DNA of 39,553 bases from contig JAAYSE010000034.1 of NCBI GenBank assembly GCA_012524135.1, forward strand, positions 1-39,553, read 5' to 3'. The stretch comes from Candidatus Epulonipiscium sp. GTDB lineage: Bacteria; Bacillota; Clostridia; Lachnospirales; JAAYNZ01. Every line of letters starts with the position of its first letter. The stretch's first letter is position 1. The notes under the pieces are model-generated. The model was not told the DNA's origin, did no database searches, and was given only the letters and a program-made list of their open reading frames with translations. The translations under genes and the position numbers were made by a program. Below, one piece after another: positions 23,315-32,926 of this stretch.

Positions 23315-25854
23315 ACTCCTCCTATTTTAATATTATCTTTTTCCCATATTTTTATTATAACAGGTCCTATCATACCTGAATCTATATTAGCCTTATTAAA
23401 ATGATTTGCAAGACTATTTTTTATTTCTACAAAAATAGTATTTTTTCCTTCTTGAATAAAATCTGTAATATCAAAGTTATAAGGACTCCACATTTTTACA
23501 CCGACTTCTTTATTATTTACATATAAATGTGCAATTTCTCCCACTTTTCCTAAATCTAATTGTATTCGAATAAAAGAGTTTACATTTTTTAAGTATAGTT
23601 CTTTTTGATAAAACATAGTTCCTACATATTCTTTTACTTTTTGAATTTGTGTCCAAGACTTTAAGGAATCTATCTTCTGCAATTTCTGTTTTTGCATACC
23701 CATACTCCATCCTGAAGAAAAATCTATTATCTCAGTACTCTTTAAAACCTTTGTATCTATTTTATATTCCTTTTTTTCTATAAATACACTAGGAATAACA
23801 CGAATAATTTTACTTTCTCTTCTTTCCAAATAAATTTCTATTTCATTTTGTTTTAACCCTTGTCTTATATTTGTATTGTTTTCAATACATCCATTCCACG
23901 GATCCCAAACTTCTATAAATCCTTTTATATTCAGATGTAAAGTGGAAACAATCGGTTCTTCTCCCTCATTAACTAATAAATAAAAATGTTGTTTTTCCTT
24001 CACTATATGAGATATTCGTAAATTATAATTTGCTGGTTGTAAATAACTATCTCTCGTAATTAATTGATCTAATAAAAAAATAATCTCATCTATATTTTTC
24101 AAAGGATGATATTGAATTAAAGGAATTTTTTCATTTTGAGGATTATATACTACTACATGAATTCCACTATCAATCATAGCTTGTAAAATAAATTGATTAT
24201 TTTTATTAATACTTTGAATATCTTCAATGACTAATACTTTATATTTTTGTTGTGCAACTTCTAATATATCTCCTTTTATATGACAAGCAGATGAAGTAAG
24301 AATTTCGTTTTCCAAATAGTTAAATTCTATTTGATTTTGATATAAAGGTTTAACTATTTTCCATGGTAAGTAGTATGCTTCGCATAAAATAGCAATAGGA
24401 GTTTGATTGACACTATCTGTCATCAGCCATCCCATCCTCTTTATATAATCAGAAATTTGATTATAATAGGGCCACCAAATATTATTTGGTCCTACATCAG
24501 GCGGTCTTTCTCCATATCTTCTTTCTCCTCTAAGAGAATAAAAAAAAGCATGAGGAAATAAGAGATTCACTCCTCGAACGAAAAGCCAATCCATGTACCA
24601 CTTCATATCATCCATTGAAAAACTCCAGTCAATGAAATTTTTCCCTGAACAAGCAAAACATTCATTTCCATTTCTTCTACGTCCCCGATGTCTAGCTGAA
24701 TCAGAGCTACATTTTCCCATCGTACTGTGTTTTCCTTCCAAAGCCTTACCATCTTCTGGTGCTACCCATCTCCATACTAAATCTTGAGCAGGAATATGAA
24801 AATATTTTAATACACCAATATCATCACTATCTTCTGGATGTCCTGTTAATACAATATTGTGTTTTTTACACCAAGTAGAAATAGGACGATAATAGGATTG
24901 TTCTAATCGTTTATAAATAGCTTGTTTAAATTTTTTTCGTTTTACAATAGTTTCTTCTCCTGCTTGAAACCATAATATAGGAAGATCTGTAATATCATTA
25001 CCTTGATCTTGATAAAAGGATAAAAAATCACTTGTCCAAGGTTGTAACCCTTGTATAGAATTACGTCCCATAATAGAAGGTTCATCTGTAAACATACCAA
25101 TAATGGTATCTCCAAAATATTGTCCAAGCACCTGATAATAGCGATCATGTGTCAAATGAATAAATTCCTGTATAGCCTTGGGATTTAATAAATCACTAGA
25201 AGGTGGCCTATGGACTTCTCCATCATCTTCTCCAAAATGAATTCCGCGAATATGTCCACCTGTAAACGTTTCTATAAATAAAATGATAGACCAATCTCCT
25301 GTATCAGGTAATGTAAAAAAAATTTGATTTTCTTGTATCTCAATAGGCATACTATATTGTGGATCTATTTCTTTTTTTGACCGTTTTTTAACAGCCACTA
25401 CTGCTATACAATTTTTTTGTTCTTCTTGATTTAGTATACGTTTAAACTCTTTCGCCTTACAAGGATATTCAATCATTTTTAATCCCTTACTTGCATACTC
25501 CGGATTTGATTGAACTACCATACCATGAGCAGATCCAGATGGATACATAGCTTCATCATATAAAACTACTTTCATATTTAATTTTTGAGCTTCTTGAACT
25601 GAACACACAACTAATTCCATAAATCTATCTGATAAGTAAGGAATTTCTTTGGGGATTCCTATTCTAGGATGAATAACAAATCCATTTATACCTTTATTAT
25701 AAAAGTCATGAATTTGCTTTATTATCTCTTCCTCATTTAAATGATCATTCCAAAACCAAAAAGGAATGGGAGTATATTCTGCTTCAGGATTTAAAAATTG
25801 TTTTTGAAGTGTATCTTTATATACTTCTTCATAATCCTTCACTCTATTCATCAT
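23311..25854 (-). CDS. Glycoside hydrolase, GH106-like (possible alpha-L-rhamnosidase)
   Basis: 847 residues. The N-terminal part reads PIPFWFWNDHLNEEEIIKQI (about 29-48) and GINGFVIHPRIG, the barrel opening seen in GH106 and related retaining or inverting glycosidases. DEAMYPSG (100-107) and the acidic GMFTDEPS (253-260) are likely active-site loops. A jelly-roll sugar-binding domain like that of GH2 proteins closes the protein (about 740-835: YQKELYLKN...LYVNNKEVG...PYNFDITDFIQEG). There is no signal peptide, so it acts on imported oligosaccharides in the cytosol. RBS AAGGAG is eight bases before the ATG. The rhamnosidase assignment is supported by the rhamnogalacturonan setting, not by diagnostic residues. 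A new or unclassified GH family is possible. Confidence 0.75.
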   Translation of the reverse strand: MMNRVKDYEEVYKDTLQKQFLNPEAEYTPIPFWFWNDHLNEEEIIKQIHDFYNKGINGFVIHPRIGIPKEIPYLSDRFMELVVCSVQEAQKLNMKVVLYDEAMYPSGSAHGMVVQSNPEYASKGLKMIEYPCKAKEFKRILNQEEQKNCIAVVAVKKRSKKEIDPQYSMPIEIQENQIFFTLPDTGDWSIILFIETFTGGHIRGIHFGEDDGEVHRPPSSDLLNPKAIQEFIHLTHDRYYQVLGQYFGDTIIGMFTDEPSIMGRNSIQGLQPWTSDFLSFYQDQGNDITDLPILWFQAGEETIVKRKKFKQAIYKRLEQSYYRPISTWCKKHNIVLTGHPEDSDDIGVLKYFHIPAQDLVWRWVAPEDGKALEGKHSTMGKCSSDSARHRGRRRNGNECFACSGKNFIDWSFSMDDMKWYMDWLFVRGVNLLFPHAFFYSLRGERRYGERPPDVGPNNIWWPYYNQISDYIKRMGWLMTDSVNQTPIAILCEAYYLPWKIVKPLYQNQIEFNYLENEILTSSACHIKGDILEVAQQKYKVLVIEDIQSINKNNQFILQAMIDSGIHVVVYNPQNEKIPLIQYHPLKNIDEIIFLLDQLITRDSYLQPANYNLRISHIVKEKQHFYLLVNEGEEPIVSTLHLNIKGFIEVWDPWNGCIENNTNIRQGLKQNEIEIYLERRESKIIRVIPSVFIEKKEYKIDTKVLKSTEIIDFSSGWSMGMQKQKLQKIDSLKSWTQIQKVKEYVGTMFYQKELYLKNVNSFIRIQLDLGKVGEIAHLYVNNKEVGVKMWSPYNFDITDFIQEGKNTIFVEIKNSLANHFNKANIDSGMIGPVIIKIWEKDNIKIGGV

Positions 25855-25883
25855 TTAGCCTACTCCTTTATACATTCATTACT

Positions 25884-27869
25884 TTATTTTTGTTGAATCA
25901 ATCTATATTCGTATTTTCCTATTTCTAACACTCCTGCTAAAAGAGTCTCATTCGTAAGTACATCTATCCCTTCTGTTGGAAGGATTACTTTCCCTCCCTC
26001 ACCATCCATATTGATAATAACCCAAAGTAAATTGTCTTTTCCTTTACGTGGTACTGCAATCGTTCCTTTTGATACATCTAATCGCAATATTATTTTTGCT
26101 TCTTTTGCATAATGATCAAGAACGTTTTTAATCATTTTTCTTCCATTTTCCCCCATAGGCATAGAACCAAGCATGACAATTTTTCCTTTGCCTAATTGAT
26201 GTTCTGTAATAAATGCCTGTCCATGACTAGGTCCGCCCTCGATTACCCCCATAACTTTAGCTTCTATCGGTTTAAATACTGCACTCCATAAACCTAACTC
26301 TGCTGAAATACCAAAAGCTTTACCTCTAGAACCTGTACCTTCTATATGATAAGTATATAAAGTTTCCACTCCAGCGATCTTTTCTATGTTTCCTAATGCA
26401 GCATTCGTATGAACTGTATGTTCTTTCGTTCTTCCTCCTGTTAGAGGACCTATAATCCAAATCCCTCCTTGTTCTGCAAATTTCTTTGCACATTGTAAAT
26501 ATTCCTCCGATACATAAGGCATAAATGGAGTAAATAATACTTTATATCCTTCTAATTTTTCATTTTCATTAATAAGATCTCTATGAATACCAAGTTCTAA
26601 TACATCCGTGTTAAAATCTGTCATAATACTCCGGTAATCTAAATTTTTATGATTTTCTGTCGTTAAAAATACTTTTGCTCGATCAGAATAGGTAATAGCA
26701 AACTCAGCTTGTACCGTTTTAGTTTTTATAAAAATAGGTTCTATTTCTTTTCTTGTCTTTTCTACTTCTAATACTTCTGCATATCCAATCGTTGGCTTAC
26801 CCCAAGTACTAATTAATGATCCATGAGAGATTTCACAACCTGTTCTTTGTTGTCGAAAAAGCCAATAACAAAAACCTTTTGCTCCTAACGCATAAGCTGC
26901 TACTGCTTCCACAGCAAGGTATCCTTTTTTATGTGTCTTTCCAACTCGCGTCAAAGCACCTGTATGAGAAGTACTAGTTTCTAGGACCCAAAAATCTCGT
27001 CCTTTTTTAACATTTCGAAAACGATCAAATTTTACAATAAAATTTTGATACTCATCACTATGTGGATATCCATCTACTCCAGCAAAATCTAAATTTTTAA
27101 ACAGACACTCGTTATCTACTCTAAAACCTAAACAACTATTATGAGTAATCGGTACTTTTGAATATTTTCTTATAATTGCTGCTTGTTCTTCTGCAAATTC
27201 TGCAATTTTTTCTCTGGAAAAAATTTGATACATAGTTGTTAATGATGCATTATGTAAAAATGGTGTAGGTAATGGTTGAGGTACTTGATCAAAACTTAAA
27301 TATGATTCACTCCATATTTGAGTTCCCCATAACTCATTTAAATTTTCAATCGTTCCATAGCGTTCTTCTAACCATTTATGCCATAATTGTTTACAAGTTT
27401 CACACATACATTCTCCTACATGACATTTAAATTCATTATCTAATTGCCAAGCAATTAAACCTGGTAAATTTCCAAGAACTTTAGAAATTTTTTCTGTAAT
27501 AATTCTTGCCCTTTCTCTAAAATAAGAATTATTTGTACAAATATGTTGCCTAGCTCCATGACTCATAACTGTACCATCTTTCTCCACATACATTCTTTCT
27601 GGATGTCCATAAGACATCCAAATAGGAGGTGTAGGGGTAGGAGTACACATAATAGTGTCAATACCATGTGCATAAAACTTTTTAATTATATCTACAAAAA
27701 AACTAACATCAATCTGTCCCTCTACCGGTTCCATCTTTGCCCAAGCAAACTCACCCATACGTATTACATTAATACCTGCTTTTTTCATATACTTAATATC
27801 TTCATCAATAACACTTTTATCCCATAATTCTGGATAATATGCGGCACCATGATATAATTTATTTTTCAT
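25884..27869 (-). CDS. GH42 beta-galactosidase
   Basis: 661 residues. It opens with GAAYYPELWD and IRMGEFAWAKMEP, typical of GH42. The acid/base Glu is in WQLDNEF (146) and the nucleophile in WVLETSTS (297). The family zinc site appears complete (Cys 111, 154, 156, 159 in GECMCETC). A trimerisation-type middle domain and a small beta domain follow. I placed the start at the ATG in TATAATGAAA because GGAGG lies directly upstream; the ATG four codons earlier overlaps that Shine-Dalgarno. There is no signal peptide. It is comparable to YesZ of the B. subtilis rhamnogalacturonan locus and would remove beta-galactosyl side-chain residues from RG-I oligomers in the cytosol. Confidence 0.95.
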   Translation of the reverse strand: MKNKLYHGAAYYPELWDKSVIDEDIKYMKKAGINVIRMGEFAWAKMEPVEGQIDVSFFVDIIKKFYAHGIDTIMCTPTPTPPIWMSYGHPERMYVEKDGTVMSHGARQHICTNNSYFRERARIITEKISKVLGNLPGLIAWQLDNEFKCHVGECMCETCKQLWHKWLEERYGTIENLNELWGTQIWSESYLSFDQVPQPLPTPFLHNASLTTMYQIFSREKIAEFAEEQAAIIRKYSKVPITHNSCLGFRVDNECLFKNLDFAGVDGYPHSDEYQNFIVKFDRFRNVKKGRDFWVLETSTSHTGALTRVGKTHKKGYLAVEAVAAYALGAKGFCYWLFRQQRTGCEISHGSLISTWGKPTIGYAEVLEVEKTRKEIEPIFIKTKTVQAEFAITYSDRAKVFLTTENHKNLDYRSIMTDFNTDVLELGIHRDLINENEKLEGYKVLFTPFMPYVSEEYLQCAKKFAEQGGIWIIGPLTGGRTKEHTVHTNAALGNIEKIAGVETLYTYHIEGTGSRGKAFGISAELGLWSAVFKPIEAKVMGVIEGGPSHGQAFITEHQLGKGKIVMLGSMPMGENGRKMIKNVLDHYAKEAKIILRLDVSKGTIAVPRKGKDNLLWVIINMDGEGGKVILPTEGIDVLTNETLLAGVLEIGKYEYRLIQQK

Positions 27870-27995
27870 TATAACCTCCATAAAATCTTTTTTATTTCTA
27901 AAAATTTTATTGACTTAAATATTTTATAAGTAACATATTTTTTGCATTTCTTTCATCATTAATCTTTCAATTTCACAAATAACTTTTTACCAATA

Positions 27996-28010
27996 TGATA
28001 ATTATTATCA
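27996..28010. promoter_or_regulatory. Perfect Fur-type 7-1-7 palindrome
   Basis: TGATAATTATTATCA exactly matches the TGATAATNATTATCA box described for Fur in Bacillus. It lies 35 bases after the YesU-like stop and about 127 bases before the GH42 start. It may be a real operator or an accident of AT-rich sequence; no Fur-regulated iron gene is nearby. Confidence 0.4.
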
Positions 28011-28045
28011 AATCATTAATTGAATTTACAGTATTATCCTTCGGC

Positions 28046-28705
28046 TTATATTGCATATACTTTTAAATTTGCGTATTCTGCTACTAAAGGTGCCATTTGT
28101 CTAAAACCAATTTTGCCACCTTGTAAAAGAGGACCATACGTTTCTCCGTTATCTTTCCATTGAAAAATAGTTAAATTATTAATTTTAAAAATAATTTCAT
28201 TTTTATCTTTTCTAAGTAACATATGATAGGGTGATCTTGCATCTTCTATAGAAGGAATAGGATCTGCTCCTTGTGTCACCAAATAAAATCCATAACTTTT
28301 TCTAAGATTACATGTATGAAAAGATCTTTCCTCTTCCCACATTCTTCTAAAATAAGAAACATGGAATGCATTGATATCACCATGATGATAACTATCATAT
28401 TCACCTGTTCTAGGCACTAAAGTAGGATCAAAAATATCTTCCCCGTTCCTCCCTTTTGCCGCAAAAAAAAGTATACAAAGTCCTGGTTCTTGAATAGGCC
28501 AAAAATCCCATTGTATCTCTATATCTTTGGGAAAATCCTTAGGACACCAAAAAACAAAATTAGATTTTTGTCCTTCTTTAGGATCTAATGCATTGGCCAT
28601 TCTCATTCTACCTGCTGAAAAACTAATATTTGCTTGTCCTTCTAAAATAAACTCCTTTACCTCTTCTGACGAACTCAACTTATTTTCATAAATTAAAGTC
28701 CTCAT
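28046..28705 (-). CDS. yesU: DUF1961-family protein, YesU-like
   Basis: 219 residues resembling B. subtilis YesU of the rhamnogalacturonan locus (DUF1961, concanavalin-like beta sandwich). Visible pieces are FVFWCPKDFPKDIEIQWDFW, GLCILFFAA, DSYHHGDINAFHVSYFRR, CNLRKSYGF and MAPLVAEYANLKVY. The biochemical role of the family is not settled; a lectin-like or lyase-related activity on pectin fragments is plausible. It starts three bases after the PL26-like gene with AGGGGAAA upstream, so it is coupled to it. There is no signal peptide. Confidence 0.85.
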   Translation of the reverse strand: MRTLIYENKLSSSEEVKEFILEGQANISFSAGRMRMANALDPKEGQKSNFVFWCPKDFPKDIEIQWDFWPIQEPGLCILFFAAKGRNGEDIFDPTLVPRTGEYDSYHHGDINAFHVSYFRRMWEEERSFHTCNLRKSYGFYLVTQGADPIPSIEDARSPYHMLLRKDKNEIIFKINNLTIFQWKDNGETYGPLLQGGKIGFRQMAPLVAEYANLKVYAI

Positions 28706-28708
28706 GCC

Positions 28709-31294
28709 TTAATTTCCCCTTTCTTCTGGTATCCAGTCTCCTATTAATTCAAGACATTGAATGATAAACAGATAACGCAAAGTCATACCACTATTAGCCC
28801 ATGGAATTTCTTTAATAATTCTAGGACAAGCTAAACTTTTTACCTTTTGTTTATTCTTACTAGCATCTTTCGAATGAAGAACTCCATTATTTTCTCCTTC
28901 ATACAATAAATGATTCCATACTTTTTCTGCTAATTTTTTATTCTTATTTACTACAGCAGAAAAAGCAGCAAGAGACAATGCAGTATCTTTTGATCCCCAA
29001 TTTTTACATGACATCATATCTGGACGTCTCTTTAATTTTTCTTCATCATCTAATAAATAAAATTCTCCATAATCAGCTAACATTTGATCCCATTTTGGAT
29101 TTTTAAGTAAGTTTGATAATTCCATCCATACACCTGGAGCACCAAAACAATTCATCATATGAAAAGAAGTAAGATCATCTCCCATATACATTAATTCATT
29201 TGTTTTAGGATCATAACCATAAACTGGTCCAGAACATAATTGATAAGGCATATTACTAATATCTTCTATACCTTTTACAATTTTTTGTTTATATGTTTTA
29301 TCTTCATAACGTTCCCATTGAGTCATCCAATTTGATGTAAAAGCAGCCCAATCAGGAGAAACACGTACATGTGTTGGAACATCTCCTTTACTAAAATAAG
29401 CTCTCATTGGATCTAAATTTACGACATTATAATCCACATCTTTAACTTCATCTAATATTTCTCCTACTCGCTCATCTCCAGTTAAAAAATAATAAAACTT
29501 ATGAATAGCTGCCATGCTCATTCGCACTTCTTTACAACCGCAACCCCAGTGCATAACATTATGTCTTGAACCAAATCCTTTATATTGACCAAAATGATAT
29601 TGATCTACTTCACTAGCATGTCGTGTAAAAGCTTCTGCAGTTCTAAAAATTTCTTCTTGTCCAGAACGTAAAAACATATACCACAACCATATATTGGGAT
29701 TAAACTCGTTATTATTCCATGCAAAACCACCTACATCATAACGCCAAGTATGTCGTACTGGATCATAAGCTCTCATAATATCCCCATAATCCCAGAATCC
29801 ATACCATTTCCATTGTGCTTGTTGGTTTATGAAAAATTCATATCCATCTTTTAATTCTTTTTCTAATTGTTTTTTAATGTCACTACTTTTGTCTATTAAA
29901 CTCCAAACTCCAAATACTTTGGTTTGATGATAATATTCTGGTTTGCATACCAATAATGGTGGATGTTGAACTTGTTTTCTCATCTCCATTAAAATCTCAT
30001 GTTTTGGCGTTGTTTCGAAACATTGAAGAAAGATTTCATTAGTATTAGCAATTCCATAAGGAGTACTTCGCATTTCTCTAAAACCTTCATATCCTGATAA
30101 AACATGAGTTTCAGTATCATAATGTCGAAGATCCATCGCTTTTGAATCAGGTGACCATAACCACAGTGTAATTTTCCCCTGATTGGTTGTCATATTGGAA
30201 ATTTCAAAAGAAGAAGGATATTTTTCCCAAAAATCTTTTTTACCAATGGCAATTCCTCCTTCTTTGCTACCCAAATAAGCTAATCCCATGGCTCTATTTC
30301 CTTCATCTGCTTTTAGCCAAGAACATCCTTCTTTTGTTCTTTTTAATAAAATAAAATGATCCGAAGAATCTTGTATTATTTTAAAATCATTCCAAACAGC
30401 AGATTCATCTAACAAACTTAAAAAATGTTCATCTTCTTTTTTATCAAAAGTAAGGATTTCCCCTTCTATTTGAGCTTTAAAGAAATCTACATATTTTCCT
30501 CTTGTTCTCCATGTATCTAAATTCTTAGGTGAGTCACAAAAAAATCCCGTATCTCCTCCTAAACGTATATGTCTATTATAAAGTTCACCTTGTAATGGAA
30601 CTTGAAATTGAATACCTAATCCTTTAATAAAATCCATATGAGGATTTCCATCATAGAAAAATGTATAAACCATTTTCATAGAATCTTGCCCAGCATAAAA
30701 ATAAAGTCTAATTGTAAATGGGAGCCATTGATTTGTTTCATTAAGTAATTGATGCTTTCCTTCTATTCGGATAACACAACGTATAGGTCCATTTTGTTCT
30801 ACTTTCACATGATGAATAATACTATAAAAATCTTCTTCTTTATAAGTACGTTGTCCAAACGTACAATTTCTTTCTTCTCGAACACAAATTAACCGACTAC
30901 CAGAACAAATAAGCTTTTGTCCTATAAAAATTTTTTGTATAATCTCAGCTCCTTCTGTTCCAATTATATAACTAACTTTTCCTGTATTAACTTCAATATT
31001 ACCCTTTCCTTGCCTTACCTTTAAAGTAGGATTTTTTACTGTATATTTTGTTTTCTTTATAGTATACGGAGTATCTTTATTATCTAATAAACTAGTAGCA
31101 TGTGCCGTCCATTTTACACTTCCATCGGGCCAAAAAGCTGTAGTCCATGTTTGAAGTGGCAATGCCTTACCTGAAGCATCAAAAAGAGATACGTCTTCTT
31201 CTTTTTGTAAAACTCCTTGTTCCCAAGGCACTCCCCATGTTATACCTGTTTTTTTTCCTACTGAATCTGTTAACTGTTTTAATTTTACTTCCAT
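28709..31294 (-). CDS. PL26-type rhamnogalacturonan exolyase, YetA-like
   Basis: 861 residues. The N-terminal third is a beta domain beginning MEVKLKQLTDSVGKKTGITW and containing FWPDGSVKWTAHA, the start seen in the PcRGLX/YetA-like proteins. A helical barrel follows (about 480-800: RHTWRYDVGGFAWNNNEFNP, SRHNVMHWGCGCKE, VNLDPMRAYFSKGD). Length matches B. subtilis YetA (about 850). PL26 enzymes release unsaturated galacturonyl-rhamnose from RG-I chain ends by beta-elimination. There is no signal peptide, so it acts on imported oligomers. RBS GGAGAGG. The family assignment is strong from pattern; activity is by analogy. Confidence 0.88.
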   Translation of the reverse strand: MEVKLKQLTDSVGKKTGITWGVPWEQGVLQKEEDVSLFDASGKALPLQTWTTAFWPDGSVKWTAHATSLLDNKDTPYTIKKTKYTVKNPTLKVRQGKGNIEVNTGKVSYIIGTEGAEIIQKIFIGQKLICSGSRLICVREERNCTFGQRTYKEEDFYSIIHHVKVEQNGPIRCVIRIEGKHQLLNETNQWLPFTIRLYFYAGQDSMKMVYTFFYDGNPHMDFIKGLGIQFQVPLQGELYNRHIRLGGDTGFFCDSPKNLDTWRTRGKYVDFFKAQIEGEILTFDKKEDEHFLSLLDESAVWNDFKIIQDSSDHFILLKRTKEGCSWLKADEGNRAMGLAYLGSKEGGIAIGKKDFWEKYPSSFEISNMTTNQGKITLWLWSPDSKAMDLRHYDTETHVLSGYEGFREMRSTPYGIANTNEIFLQCFETTPKHEILMEMRKQVQHPPLLVCKPEYYHQTKVFGVWSLIDKSSDIKKQLEKELKDGYEFFINQQAQWKWYGFWDYGDIMRAYDPVRHTWRYDVGGFAWNNNEFNPNIWLWYMFLRSGQEEIFRTAEAFTRHASEVDQYHFGQYKGFGSRHNVMHWGCGCKEVRMSMAAIHKFYYFLTGDERVGEILDEVKDVDYNVVNLDPMRAYFSKGDVPTHVRVSPDWAAFTSNWMTQWERYEDKTYKQKIVKGIEDISNMPYQLCSGPVYGYDPKTNELMYMGDDLTSFHMMNCFGAPGVWMELSNLLKNPKWDQMLADYGEFYLLDDEEKLKRRPDMMSCKNWGSKDTALSLAAFSAVVNKNKKLAEKVWNHLLYEGENNGVLHSKDASKNKQKVKSLACPRIIKEIPWANSGMTLRYLFIIQCLELIGDWIPEERGN

Positions 31295-31432
31295 TATTCT
31301 AACCTCTCCTTTTTTAAATTCATATATATATCACTTTTATATTCTCTAAAAATCATCTCTATTTTTTAATTAAATCTTCTTCTATCAATTTGTTTAAATA
31401 TAATATATCTACCTATATGAATTTATAAAATT

Positions 31433-32914
31433 TTATTTATCTTGTCGATATAATTGATTTATTTCTTCTATCAATTCTAGACCTCCTGACTCATCCCATA
31501 ATTGATAAGCCTCATCCAATTCATCTTCTTCTATTTGACCCATAATATACTTTAAACGCGTTTTTTCTATGATTTCATCTAGCAAAACTCCTTTTTGAGA
31601 CCAAACATCAGACGTAAGACCTTCTGCAGGATTAGAAATAACAATTTTTTTATTCTCTTCCATAATCTTTTTAACTTTATTTCTAATCGGAATATCTTTA
31701 ATTTCGTAAAATAAATCTTCTGGAATTCCCATATGCAGTTGATTAATTTCTTTTGTTTCTTTTAATAACAAATGATCTTTAGAAGGAATAGCATATCCAT
31801 TTATCTCTTTAAAATGACGACCTTCAATACCATTATTTAAAACAATTTGCATTTCTTTATCATTCAATTGATCTAAAAACTTCAATGTTTTTTTAAGTTC
31901 TTTTTCTGTTTTTATTCCTGATTTTGTAATTGCATGAAATCCTAAATATCCAGATGTATGCAAATTTCGCAAACCTTTAGGTCCTAGTACAGATCCTAAA
32001 ACGTCATATTGATCACTTCTTTTATTTTGATCTGCATCTTCTTGTAATCTTCTTGCATGATCTAAAACATCAACAACCACCCCTGCTTTTCCCTTTTTCA
32101 TTTCCTCCATCCACATACTAGAATCTAATACAGCAAAATTTTGAGTGACTAATTTTTCTTGGTATAACTTTCTAAAAAATCGTAAAGCTTCTCTGTATTC
32201 CTCCGTACGATGAGCAGGTATTAAATTTTCTTCCGAATCCCATCCCCATTGATTAGGTGCCCCAAACCAAATAGTCATAATATCCCAAGGTCCTGAATAT
32301 TTACTCATAGCTAAACCATAAGTATCGTCTTTTCCATTTCCATCAGGATCTTGATATGTAAAAGCTTTTAACATCTGATAAAAATCTTCAATCGTTTTTA
32401 ACTCTCCAAGATTTAGATTATCAGCCCAATCTTTTCGATAGGTAATTCCATTTCGCCCTATCGGTCTACTACGATAAACCCCATATATATTTCCATCAAT
32501 AGCCGTATTTGCTAGAATAATAGAATCTGCTTGAGATAAATTAGTATATTCATCCAAATAAGGACCTACTTCCCACAAAAGTCCTGCACGTACTGCTTTT
32601 ATAATACTTGCTCTTTTTTTATCTACTGTAATAATAGAAGGCAACTCTCTCGAGGCTAAAGTAATATTTAATTTATCTTCATAAGTTGAATTAGGTACCC
32701 AAATAAAATCAATTTTTGTATTGGTATATTCTTCTATTTTATCCTTTACTAAACTATCTTGAGCTAAAGGTTCTCCTGAATGAGTAATAGACATAATACT
32801 AAGGGAAAATGGTTGTTCTAGTGATTGATTTCTCTTCTTATTGGATGAACAACCAGTGATTAAAACTAAACTACTGATCAAAAAATAAAATACTATTTTT
32901 TTTGCTAGCTTCAT
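31433..32914 (-). CDS. Second LplA-like sugar-binding lipoprotein
   Basis: 493 residues, family-1-type extracellular solute-binding protein. A lipoprotein signal peptide ends in LITGC with the lipidated Cys at 22. It is a clear paralogue of the 506-residue binding protein upstream (shared IYGVYRSRPIGRNGITYRKD and DPDGNGKDDTYG, the latter a DxDxNGxxD calcium-type loop). I chose the ATG followed by AAGCTAGC because GGGGGG sits seven bases before it; an ATG two codons earlier is too close. The RBS overlaps the end of the AraC-type regulator gene, so the two are coupled. It could deliver a second oligosaccharide class or present ligand to the neighbouring sensor. Confidence 0.88.
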   Translation of the reverse strand: MKLAKKIVFYFLISSLVLITGCSSNKKRNQSLEQPFSLSIMSITHSGEPLAQDSLVKDKIEEYTNTKIDFIWVPNSTYEDKLNITLASRELPSIITVDKKRASIIKAVRAGLLWEVGPYLDEYTNLSQADSIILANTAIDGNIYGVYRSRPIGRNGITYRKDWADNLNLGELKTIEDFYQMLKAFTYQDPDGNGKDDTYGLAMSKYSGPWDIMTIWFGAPNQWGWDSEENLIPAHRTEEYREALRFFRKLYQEKLVTQNFAVLDSSMWMEEMKKGKAGVVVDVLDHARRLQEDADQNKRSDQYDVLGSVLGPKGLRNLHTSGYLGFHAITKSGIKTEKELKKTLKFLDQLNDKEMQIVLNNGIEGRHFKEINGYAIPSKDHLLLKETKEINQLHMGIPEDLFYEIKDIPIRNKVKKIMEENKKIVISNPAEGLTSDVWSQKGVLLDEIIEKTRLKYIMGQIEEDELDEAYQLWDESGGLELIEEINQLYRQDK

Positions 32915-32926
32915 TACCATTCCCCC

